11,187 bases of DNA from Isohypsibius dastychi (taxonomy: Eukaryota; Tardigrada; Eutardigrada; Parachela; Isohypsibiidae): the NCBI GenBank assembly GCA_034696485.1, contig JAQIWT010001351.1:1-11187 (forward strand). Reading direction: 5' to 3'. The notes below the pieces were generated by a model, which worked only from the letters and a program-made list of their open reading frames with translations, ran no database searches and was not told where the DNA came from. Positions within the stretch are counted from its first letter, which is position 1. Every line of letters starts with the position of its first letter. Of this stretch, positions 1 through 7,632 are shown in pieces. A program made the position numbers and the translations under genes.

Positions 1-1726
1 AAAAAATATGGCATTGAGGATGAATGGCCGAATGGATCTATGCTGAAACCGTGTTCCGGAACGACGCCCAAATTTTGTTTCAACCATTGATGGCCTAGAA
101 CAAAAATTGAAATTGACTTAGAATAAAATATGGCTGAAATACAATTTAAAATAAATAAATACAATACCAACACATATATATATTAGCAAAAGTGGTAATA
201 ATCTTGATTTATTTATAAAATATTTCCCGCAGAATTTTTATATTGTGAATTGTAATTTCAGTACGGTATGGCGACAAACTATTCACATTCAATACTGAGC
301 TGGTGTTATCAAAACGTTCGATAATTTCAACTGCAGTTTGATTTTACGAAAAGGATCTTATCACGCTCCAAAAAGAAATTATAAATTTTTAGACCCATTT
401 GACTGCTTCCGTTACCGTAAACATATTGATGGAGAATGGCGTGATAATGGCAACTTGCTTCGTCGGGCATAACGTAGCCACCATTAACAATTTCCAGTCG
501 ATTGGATTTCAAAAGCTCCTTGGTCTGATTTCTTTCAGATTCACCAATGCCATCCCACCACATTTTAAAATAAGAAGTTTCCGCCCAAATGAAGGTCATG
601 TCCGGCCATTCTTGTAATCTTTTGAGCATATTGTCCAGCACGTGTTTGATGGATTCAGAAAAATATTGTTCCACAGTATTCAGCCAGCCTGGATCGGCAT
701 GAGAAAATGGCACAACATAAACAAGGAGTGGTTGCTGTGTTTTATTTGGTAATACCAGTTGCTGAAAAAAAACAAAAAATATAGATATATCCATGAATAT
801 ATATATAAAAGGACTCAAGATGATGAAAACACTGGAAATGTGTTGTAAATCAGTGAAAATTCAAATGAAATGCAAATCAGAAATCAAAGCTACAAAATAT
901 ACGTATATGTATACAAACTGTTAAGTAATTTGATTTACAAATAATGCAACCATACAGAGAGCATAAGTTGCATAATTTACAAATAATGCAACCATACAGA
1001 GAGCATAAGTTGCATATAACAAAACTTAAAACACAACTCAAACCGAGATCAGTTGTGTTTCCAATGTCCGCTCATTTTTGCAAAAAAAACCCGAAACTCA
1101 CCGGATTTGCCTGATTTTTGGTTATCTGCGCAGTAACCTGGATTTGTGGGTTCTGTGACACTGCAGCTTCCGGATGCAACTGCAATAAAAGCCGTTCATT
1201 TCACGGCAATAAACTGAATATACAGTACCATAAACTAACGAAAATCAAACAAAAAAATTATCCAACATTTTAGTAAATAAAGAAAACCACAAGATCTGAT
1301 TACCTTTTGATACTCTTCCTCCATTTCTTGATCCCAGACGCCGGTATCACCATCCCAGTTTAAATCCGTCAGCGTGTATGTCAGATTAGCCAAATTAAAA
1401 TCAGGCTTGACCGGATTAAACAGCTTCATTGGACATTCCACCGCATTTAATACTCTCTCCGAATTCTTTATATTGTTCCGCCATAATCCAGCAACTTGTG
1501 ATGCAGCAATGAACCTGTTGGTAGACCGATCTTTCGGGGCATATTTCTGGCTTGACGAAATATCCCGTAATAAACTAGAAGCAGATGACCAAGATGAATA
1601 ATGCAAAATAGCAACAGGACTCAGGATCAAAATCAACGTGAGACATAAAACAGGAACCGGGAATTTCCGGAACAAAAAAACAATCCGAGCCGATAGGCGA
1701 TTATTCCTCATTTTTGTCCCCCGCAT
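1..1726 (-). CDS. MAN2A: Golgi alpha-mannosidase II (GH38), 5' part, partial at left edge
   Basis: Seen on the minus strand as four exons: 1726-1304, 1179-1102, 761-416 and 94-1 (cut by the window). All junctions are GT-AG and the frame stays open (phases 0, 0, 1). The N-terminus is a type II membrane anchor: basic residues, then a hydrophobic run at about residues 22-42, then a stem. The GH38 domain opens with VVPFSHADPGW, carrying His188 and Asp190 in the positions of two zinc ligands. Exon 4 holds GFSIDPFGHS, whose Asp302 matches the catalytic nucleophile and zinc ligand. The DPGW form separates it from lysosomal mannosidases, which have DDVGW. Family role: trimming two mannoses from the GlcNAcMan5 N-glycan in the medial Golgi. 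The second ATG at 1711 has A at -3 and may be the true start; 1726 has a T there. The zinc motif has Ala where Golgi enzymes usually have Asn. Exon 2 may be a cassette exon. Confidence 0.95.
933..1016. repeat. 42-bp perfect tandem duplication in mannosidase intron 2
   Basis: Positions 933-974 and 975-1016 are identical 42-base copies, head to tail. Each copy contains ATGCAAC and, 16 bases later, its reverse complement GTTGCAT, so each unit could fold into a hairpin. The lack of any difference between copies suggests a recent duplication. It lies in the intron just downstream of the proposed cassette exon (762-1101 on minus). Confidence 0.95.
1029..1060. repeat. Hairpin, 10-bp perfect stem and 12-base loop
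   Basis: Positions 1029-1038 (AAACACAACT) and 1051-1060 (AGTTGTGTTT) are exact reverse complements around a 12-base loop. The hairpin lies in mannosidase intron 2, about 40 bases downstream, on the minus strand, of the exon 2 donor at 1101. Function unknown; it could affect exon 2 splicing or be neutral. Confidence 0.8.
1102..1179 (-). other. 78-base symmetric exon 2 of the alpha-mannosidase II gene
   Basis: Exon of exactly 26 codons between an acceptor ending TTGCAG and a donor GTGAGT, phase 0 on both sides. It encodes a Gln/Asn/Ala/Thr-rich stretch starting LHPEAAV and ending KNQANP, with no hydrophobic core. It sits in the stem between the GVW motif and the catalytic VVP motif. Skipping it joins exon 1 to exon 3 in frame. 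The open frame and two good splice sites support a real exon; whether it is constitutive or alternative is not visible. Confidence 0.8.
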
Positions 1727-1789
1727 TCAACTCTTCACAACAAAGACAACAACAACCCAACAAATTTCCTCAACCAGATCTGCTGAATA

Positions 1790-1924
1790 ATGTTTCGTCA
1801 TGCATTTTCGTGCTTAAGTAAGCGATTTCCGGCAGCATTCACTGGAGTGTTTCTGAAGAGCTCCAAATCGTGTGCAACAAACGCGAATGAATGCGGGGCA
1901 ACGGCGAGTAGTTCGATTTTTTGA
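1790..1924 (+). CDS. Small ORF with mitochondrial-leader-like sequence, possibly a first exon
   Basis: A 44-codon frame from ATG 1790 to TGA 1922-1924. The first 30 or so residues (MFRHAFSCLSKRF, then PAAFTGVFLKSSKSC) have several Arg, Lys and Ser and no acidic residue, the profile of a mitochondrial targeting peptide. It starts 64 bases from the mannosidase start on the opposite strand, so the two could share a bidirectional promoter. It could be the first coding exon of a plus-strand gene; possible donors are GTAAGC at 1818 and GTAGTT near 1911. I found no convincing next exon, and a frame this short can arise by chance. Confidence 0.25.
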   Translation: MFRHAFSCLSKRFPAAFTGVFLKSSKSCATNANECGATASSSIF

Positions 1925-2061
1925 GAAACGTCTTGAGAGTCGATCCAAGCCGGCTCCGAGATGCTTTATAGACGATTACTCTATCTTTATCGTTCATGAG
2001 CCGCCTGATCGACGCAGGTAACGTAAGCAAATAAAAAATCCGGTTATGACCAAAAGAATGC

Positions 2062-2267
2062 TAGCTGACCTTGCCCACAAGTGCTTGCGCCATCTCCTCA
2101 AGAAAGCGTGTAAAGGTTTCTCGCCAATTATATAGGCAACTTTGCAACGAACCATGATCAGCATTGTTTGTTTGTACGCTCAGTTTGATGATACTCCACG
2201 GATGATGGGTTAGAGGTGTCATTTTAAGGTGGCGAGTGTCCTTAATAACCGCAAACATTAACTGCAT
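2062..2267 (-). CDS. Possible exon of an unidentified minus-strand gene
   Basis: An open frame of about 69 codons on minus from ATG 2267, ending at a reasonable donor (AAG|GTCAGC). The protein reads like a folded C-terminal domain: two likely beta strands (around IIKLSVQT and SLQSCLYNW) followed by an amphipathic helix (RETFTRFLEEMAQALVGK). This strand-strand-helix order is loosely like a COMM domain end or a Pcc1-type fold, but I do not recognise the family. A stop lies 42 bases upstream in frame; an AG just before the ATG could act as an acceptor. The phase-0 acceptor at 2005/2004 would add only five codons (AAHER) before a stop. Not statistically secure. Confidence 0.3.
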
Positions 2268-2287
2268 TTCTTGTTCGTCGTAAAAAA

Positions 2288-2837
2288 TATTGAGGTGGTA
2301 AAATTACGGAAATCCCACATGCAATTATCAAAACCAGGTTTTTCACTTCAGTAATTCTAAATCTCTCAGTTCATTTAAAGTTCAACAATTTTTAGTTCCT
2401 TTCCAAATACTAAATAATAGGTACTCTGACTCTGAACAAAGTTGAAATTATTGTTATCCCTATTTTGCAAAGGTTTTTATGTTTGCAGTAAAGTAACGAT
2501 TTTCTACATAGGATTGTTCTTCAGGAAAACTCGGACAATTATAATTGTGAACCTATATGAACCAGATGAACCTATAGGTTCATCTGGATTACAAGTAATT
2601 TTCACAATTTTCAGCTACTTAGTTCTGAAGGTTCTGGTTCTACAACAACGAAAAACGGAATATTTTTCTTCTTTTATTCATTGGTTTGAAACCGGTTCAA
2701 ACATCAGATTTTCGGCACTTACCCTAAGGCACTTTTTTCGAAAAAGCTTCTGAATCTCCTCCGCTGCCCGACATCACAAACTTCTGGTTCGCATCAAAAT
2801 TCGGCTCAACCATTACAAAGTAGTGCTGCTTCTCATA
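2288..2837. other. Spacer upstream of the FABP-like gene
   Basis: No supported gene. A plus-strand frame at 2442-2753 is rich in Phe, Ile and Leu, resembles nothing I know and is within chance length for AT-rich DNA. The notable content is the TGAACC/GGTTCA cluster at 2548-2587 and a further AACCGGTT site at 2691, described separately. Confidence 0.6.
2548..2587. promoter_or_regulatory. Nuclear-receptor-like half-site cluster with a 26-bp perfect palindrome
   Basis: TGAACC occurs at 2548, 2558 and 2567 and its complement GGTTCA at 2577: four hexamers in 35 bases. The spacers are 4, 3 and 4 bases, giving direct repeats and one everted repeat. Positions 2562-2587 form a perfect 26-bp palindrome centred on 2574/2575. 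GGTTCA fits the general RGKTCA half-site pattern of nuclear receptors. The cluster lies about 250 bases upstream of the FABP-like start codon. Binding is inferred from pattern only. Confidence 0.45.
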
Positions 2838-3529
2838 ATGAACGAATTTATATCCGGATCATATGAATCCGAGAAATGTCCATCCGCGATGGTAGATTTC
2901 AATGTTGCTCTGGGTACACCTGTCAGTTTCCCATGTGACCATCTCCGCAATTCAGATTTCTTTCAAAATAGATGCAACGCAGGAAGAAGCCACGAAGAAA
3001 GCGACCAAAGCGAAGATATCGTTTCAAGCAGATGAAGCAAAAGGAGGATGGATTTACACCGTCTTACATGGTAATCCGGAAGTGGAATACCGATTTCCAT
3101 TCCGATTCGGGGAGCCTCAAACGACGATGCGAAGTGGGCAACCAGTCCAGGTATTGTGCCCAGTAAAAGATAAAAAGAAAATATTTGGGCCGAATAAAAC
3201 AGAGGAATATTCAATCATATGATTGTCTGTGAAAGATTTTGCTTGGCTGGCAGGCGTCTACAAATTCACTTATCTGAAAAGTTACAGGTCATCTACGAAT
3301 GTCAGCCCTCTGATCCGAATGATTCTGTCGTAGTCGTGACCAGCAGGTTCACTGGAATTGGAAACGATCTCTCCTACAACATCGAATATAATTTTGTGGA
3401 GGCTGGATTTTTATTGGTGATTCAAACCATTTACTGTGATTTATGTGAATCGGCATGATTTTTGCCGAAATGTTTCAGATCTGTTCTACAGGGAAGATTC
3501 GGGCAAAGCGATGGTATAAAAGAATGTGA
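2838..3529 (+). CDS. FABP-like: Fatty-acid-binding-protein-like intracellular lipid carrier, four exons
   Basis: Proposed exons: 2838-2913, 2972-3150, about 3288-3395 (or 3416), and 3479-3529. Exon 1 starts MNEFISGSYESEK and ends DFNVAL, matching the FABP opening (F-x-G-x-Y, then a helix). Exon 2 has KGGWIYTVL then FRFGEPQTTMRSGQPVQ, the usual F-K-L-G-E-x-x-x-T-T-x-D-G-R-x-V segment. Exon 3 has TSRFTGIGNDLSY, giving the inner Arg. Exon 4 ends AKRWYKRM, giving the carboxylate-binding Arg-x-Tyr pair. Exon sizes (76, 179, 108 and 51) and phases (1, 0, 0) echo the classic four-exon FABP layout. Family role: a 10-strand barrel carrying fatty acids or retinoids in the cytosol. The exon 2/3 join is uncertain: the clean splice (3150 to 3288) loses about ten expected residues, while an acceptor at 3254 needs a weak donor at 3155. 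Divergent; damage cannot be excluded. Confidence 0.75.
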
Positions 3530-4415
3530 CAGGAATTTCAGCTATAACAAATGCAGCTTCTGAGGAAATGAGATCTTCATCTGCTATATGCGATATCCTT
3601 TTTTCACGAGACCGAACCGGGCGGAATATTGTACTGTATGTATGAATGAAAGAAGTAAGAAAGTATGTATGAAAACTCTGTTCTGTTTCTTCGCCGAAAG
3701 ACTACGAACGTACGTCGTACAGTGATTCATTAGCATACTGAAGAATAAGTTTCCTTGTCATTAAATGACCAAGGTCAGTTCAGTTTTTAGACGAATTTAT
3801 TAAGAGATACTTCGTTTGTGCGCGTCCGAGGGTACAAAACAACGTCCGCCATAAAACGGGAAAAAGAAAGTGGGGCCCAATTAATGACTGCACACGGTGA
3901 CACGGTTAATGCCACCATCCATAATTACACTATTATCCGACAGATCCAAATAAAAGACTGATGCGCAGATTTCAAAGCAGAATATTATCGAATAATTGCA
4001 AATGTATGCAGGTAGCCAGGTACCATTAGGCATGCACAAGTACGGTACAATTGTCCTGTTTCTTTATTGGCTCTGATTGGTGCAACCCGAAGGTGTGTTT
4101 CATCAGATTTCAAATCGTCACGGACAGACTCGTATTTAAGCCGGCCCCCTCTGCCAAATTTATCCACTTTTTTGGTTCTCGTTTTCCGATATTGATCAAC
4201 TGTTTCTTTACGCAAACAGCCTCCCCTGCTACCTTCTTTTCCGTGTTTCGATTTTTCGTGGAACAGACCTTGATCGTTTCGGAGGACAGCATCTTCTATT
4301 TCCATTAGGATTTGTTGATCATCGATTTTGGTCTGGAAGTTCTTCACAATCAGGAGATATTTGAACAAGAAAAGCCATCATTCCTGTGACTTCGTTTTTG
4401 AACAGACTTATCTCA
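3530..4415. other. Spacer between the FABP-like and PNP genes
   Basis: AT-rich spacer. An AATAAA at 3949-3954 on plus could serve the FABP-like gene but is 420 bases past its stop. One weak minus-strand frame (listed separately) covers its right part. I see no RNA gene or mobile element. Confidence 0.55.
3985..4368 (-). CDS. Weak unidentified ORF, charged product
   Basis: A 127-codon frame on minus. The first ATG in frame is well inside; the upstream boundary is not clear. The product is rich in Lys, Arg, Glu, Asp and Gly (for example KKVDKFGRGGRLKYESVRDD), has no membrane segment and no motif I know, and would be largely disordered. A frame this long is borderline for chance in AT-rich DNA of this size. 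If real, it would be transcribed away from the proposed first PNP exon at 4416, with about 50 bases between them. Confidence 0.2.
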   Translation of the reverse strand: MFKYLLIVKNFQTKIDDQQILMEIEDAVLRNDQGLFHEKSKHGKEGSRGGCLRKETVDQYRKTRTKKVDKFGRGGRLKYESVRDDLKSDETHLRVAPIRANKETGQLYRTCACLMVPGYLHTFAIIR

Positions 4416-7167
4416 ATGGACGGAATCATTCCGGATAAGAAATTGCAACGTGCGGATACCATTCAGGATTCTGCGTTGAACAGGTTCGTGTAGAAGGAAA
4501 TCAGTATTTCATCATGTTTCATGAAGAAGTACTATAGTACTTCATTCATATTCGGAAACGGTCGTACTTTACAAATCAGTTCTTCCGATCATCAAAAGGT
4601 GTTACATCAGCTTCCAACAATCTAACATGGCTGTAGGTTAGGAGCATGGTTATTGGAATAACATGGAAATGCACGTCGTTGACTTCTGCTTCGAAAAAGT
4701 TTGATTCACGGCGATTTTCAAAAAAATGTTGACTGTTTGGTACTGAGATATTTCAGTTACAACAACAAAATTTATTCGTTATAATACTGTCCTTTGACGT
4801 TTTTGTGAGCTGTTTAAAGTTGATTTTAAAAAATTGTTAACAGTTAGATATCACATCACATAAGTAACTTTATTGTCCGATTTTGCCGTCTGGTTTCGAC
4901 GAGTTATTGGTGGGAAATTGCCTTGATATTTGCGATTCGCATTACAAAACAAACAAAATTCCAGATTGATTTTCTTCGACTGTAATTTTTCATATGCGAC
5001 CTCTGATTTCGCTACAGTAGTTTAATCGGCATTAGGCTTCCGGCGCGGATAATTGTGGCATAGAAGTTTAATCCGTCTCGTGAGCGTGGCGAGTTTGTAC
5101 GTTGAAACATTCTGAAAATATCGCTGATTCCTCAAATGAAATGTATTATTGTTTACGTCACGAGGGAAAACGTGACGTTTTAACTACACCTTGAATATTA
5201 CATTTTGCGTGCATTTCGTGGATGTTTGTTTTGATGATTAATTCGTCAGATTTTGCCAGTCATCGGTTTGTACAGTAATCTGCAAATAAATCGGTAAATG
5301 CATTGCTAATGTCGTCATACGTTTTTTCGGAAATAATTCGCCGTAGATTTCGCGGTTTGAGTTGTTTATTCAAGTATTCAAACTGATTAAAGGAGTAAAA
5401 CATTGTACATGGAAGTAGCTGAACATTTTGTTATTTTCTGTGATGATAAGTTGTAATACTTTATTTTTTTAGTTTACCGTATGAGGAGTATGAAATAACC
5501 GCCAACCATCTCCGTGAACGCACACTCCACCGTCCCAAGGTTGCGATTATTTGCGGTTCTGGACTGGGAGGCTTAGCCAGTGTTTTGAAAGATGCGGACT
5601 TTCTCGATTATCACACCATTCCGAACTTTCCAGTCAGCACCGGTATATCCCGTTATTCCAGATACTTCTTTCTAGTTTTTCATCTTGGATATATTTCCAG
5701 TTTTCGGACACGCTGGTCGATTGGTATTCGGACTGTTGGCAGATATCCCAGTTGTTTGCATGCAGGGGCGCTTTCATTTCTACGAGGGATATCCTCTCTG
5801 GAAGGTATGAATGAGTAATCGTAATCTCGACCCTGGAAAAATACGTAATGGGTTTATCTGATTGATTTTGAAGATTACATTCCCGATACGAATCTTCAAG
5901 CTTCTTGGAGTGGAAACCTTAGTCGTCACAAACGCCGCTGGGTGGGTAGAAATATCGATAATTTACGTGTAGACATTTGGAAAGATCGGTTTTATTTTAG
6001 GGGTTTGAATCCGTCCTACAAAGTCGGGGACATCATGATCATGAAAGGTACATATCGATAACGCTGAATAATTTCGGTGAAACATGATGACCAGAGCAGC
6101 TGACAAACCATTTAACCGAGGACCGTACTTTTCGAAAAATATTCCGCCGGTGGATTCTGGAGTGCAAAATTTACGTATTATTGCAGAATGTTAAAGGGAA
6201 CATTTAAAATTCTTTTTTCATCAAGATTAAATGAAAAGAAAGAGGTTTATTGTCTGGTGGAAAATTAGACAACTGGTCGTATTGGCGTGTCGCCCCCAAA
6301 AACTGATTCAAAAAATCGTATTTTTTACAAAAGGTATAACTTTCAGAATTCAGAATTTCAAAATTTCAGAAATTTAGAAATTTGTTTAGAAATTCAGAGA
6401 TTTATTTTTTTGAGATCCACAGTCGGCGGGGTTTTTTCGAAGAGTGCGACCCTCGGGTTAGTTGCCTCTAGTTTGTAGATGTTCAAAATGATTAAATTTG
6501 ACAACGATTTGACTTACTTCTTTTCAGATCATATCAGTTTGGCTGGTTTTGCTGGAGTCAACCCCCTTCGCGGTGTTAACGATGAGCGGTAAAACATGAT
6601 TTGTGATTGCTTGAATTACTTACTCGCTGAATCCCAATTTTTTTCGCAGTTGGGGTCCGAGATTTCCGCCCATGAGCAACGCTTACGACAAAGATCTCCG
6701 GAAAATAGCCCGAAAAGTTGCCATCGAACTGAATCTCCAGGATTTCGTCCAGGAGGGGGTTTATGCAATGGTTGGGGGTCCGAATTTTGAAACAGCTGCC
6801 GAAGCGAGAATGCTTCATGCGTTGGGGAGTGATGCAGTCGGTAAGAATTATTTTCAGCGAAGAACAGATTCGATCAGAATTAAATCTGTGCATTTCAACT
6901 TCCGGCAAAAATCTGACAGAAAGAACTTCGTGCATAACGGAGTTTGATTTTGATTGGTTTTTGTCAGGGATGTCTACTGCCCAGGAAGTAATCGTGGCTC
7001 GTCACTGCGGAATGAAAGTCATTGGATTTTCGTTGATTAGTAACACTGTTGTTCAGGACGATGAATCCGATGAAACCGCCAATCACCAAGAGGTTCTGGC
7101 TACAGGAATGCAGCGAGCTAAGGACATGCAAGATCTAGTTGCCGGTGTTATTCAGCGTCTGAATTAG
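4416..7167 (+). CDS. PNP: Purine nucleoside phosphorylase
   Basis: Certain exons: 5473-5642, 5701-5804, 5874-5941, 6001-6047, 6528-6588, 6650-6840 and 6968-7167; phases agree at every join and each splice site is GT-AG. The protein is a trimeric-type PNP: it cleaves inosine and guanosine with phosphate in cytosolic purine salvage. Visible motifs: [10 protein letters not shown] (phosphate loop), HAGRLVFG and [11 protein letters not shown] (phosphate His/Arg and the sugar-side Tyr), [19 protein letters not shown] (base-binding Glu), SLISNTV (Asn for 6-oxopurines) and ANHQEVL (catalytic-site His). The first exon is not certain. A frame 4416-4483 ([11 protein letters not shown]...) ends at CAG|GTTCGT in phase 2, exactly what exon 5473 needs, and gives 302 residues, near the usual 289. 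An AATAAA follows at 7210. Exon 1 confidence is about 0.4; the rest is secure. Confidence 0.97.
4526..4543. repeat. 18-bp perfect palindrome
   Basis: GAAGTACTATAGTACTTC reads the same on both strands. It is flanked by ATGAA on the left and ATTCAT on the right, so symmetry partly continues. With equal base use, about 0.04 such sites would be expected in a window this long. Confidence 0.9.
5155..5178. promoter_or_regulatory. Inverted pair of CRE-like half sites
   Basis: ACGTCACG at 5155-5162 and its exact complement CGTGACGT at 5171-5178, separated by eight bases. Each arm holds a TGACGT/ACGTCA core, the half site known for CREB/ATF bZIP factors. It lies about 300 bases upstream of the first secure PNP exon. 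Regulatory role is inferred. Confidence 0.3.
6048..6527 (+). other. Large PNP intron with degenerate repeat
   Basis: A 480-base intron between exons 6001-6047 and 6528-6588, much longer than most neighbouring introns (57-127 bases). At about 6340-6402 it holds a string of loose copies of AGAATTT/AGAAATTT, each 8-12 bases apart. No coding exon is needed here: the flanking exons join in frame to give MIMKDHISLAG. Confidence 0.8.
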
Positions 7168-7632
7168 AAACCCCCACTCTGAATCTCGGTCCAAAGTTCA
7201 CAATATTCCAATAAAATTTCCTCCGAGAAAGTTCTTTCCTTAATTTATTTTTCTTTGAAATCACGAATTGATGAATTCCGTTGAAATACTTTCCTTTTCG
7301 CGTTTTAGTTTGAGTTTTCGGTTTGACTTTTTTTCTGATTTTGCGTCTCGTGATTCATATCTGGTGGATTTGATCGGTGTTATAAATTCATTCAAAAAAT
7401 CGGATTTGTTTCAGTTTATATTTCGGCAGAAGACAGTGATTAAGCGGATGTATGACGAATATATTTTATCCTTATCAATTATGACCTTTCAAGATACGAA
7501 AACCGTGATAAATTGACGTCTCCTCCTTAAATTTGGCGACGCTGCCGTAGTCTTGTCACCTGGATATCGCTTGTTATGACCAATATTTGGGTTAATAATC
7601 TTTTTATGCCCTTTGAGTTGGATTTTTTCAGG
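7168..7632. other. Spacer between PNP and hyaluronidase
   Basis: Holds the PNP polyadenylation signal AATAAA at 7210-7215. A Phe-rich 82-codon frame at 7268-7516 resembles nothing I know and is of chance length. The last 20 or so bases end TTTTTTCAG (7631), an acceptor just before the hyaluronidase ATG, so an upstream non-coding or signal-peptide exon probably lies in this spacer or further left. Confidence 0.6.
7210..7215 (+). terminator. Polyadenylation signal of PNP
   Basis: Canonical AATAAA 43 bases past the PNP stop codon TAG (7165-7167). Confidence 0.7.

Larger units (their letters stand above)
4484..5472 (+). other. Putative first intron of PNP (or upstream spacer)
   Basis: A 989-base stretch bounded by the proposed donor GTTCGT and the acceptor TTTTTTTAG. 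It holds no supported gene. It contains an 18-bp perfect palindrome at 4526-4543 and an 8-bp inverted repeat of TGACGT-type sites at 5155-5178. If exon 1 at 4416 is wrong, this is PNP upstream DNA. Confidence 0.45.

Noticed and set aside
1374-1601. Plus-strand ORF opposite mannosidase exon 1
   Set aside because: Antisense to a secure coding exon; no family resemblance.
1839-2030. Minus-strand 63-codon frame as the next exon of the 2062-2267 frame
   Set aside because: Its only good acceptor (ending ATCAG at 2004) is out of phase with the upstream donor; no recognisable protein.
2442-2753. Plus-strand Phe/Ile/Leu-rich 103-codon ORF
   Set aside because: Chance length in AT-rich DNA, no family, and it runs through the palindrome cluster.
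2752-2860. Minus-strand 44-codon frame with natural-looking composition
   Set aside because: Bounded by stops, overlaps the start of the FABP-like gene and has no matching partner exon.
2963-3214. Minus-strand Leu-rich ORF
   Set aside because: Antisense shadow of FABP-like exon 2.
5406-5472. ATG at 5410 (MEVAEH...) as PNP exon 1
   Set aside because: The in-phase donor would leave an intron of about 23 bases, too short to splice.
6576-6935. Minus-strand 119-codon ORF
   Set aside because: Antisense to the secure PNP exon 6650-6840.
7268-7516. Plus-strand 82-codon Phe-rich ORF between PNP and hyaluronidase
   Set aside because: No family, chance length, no splice link to either neighbour.
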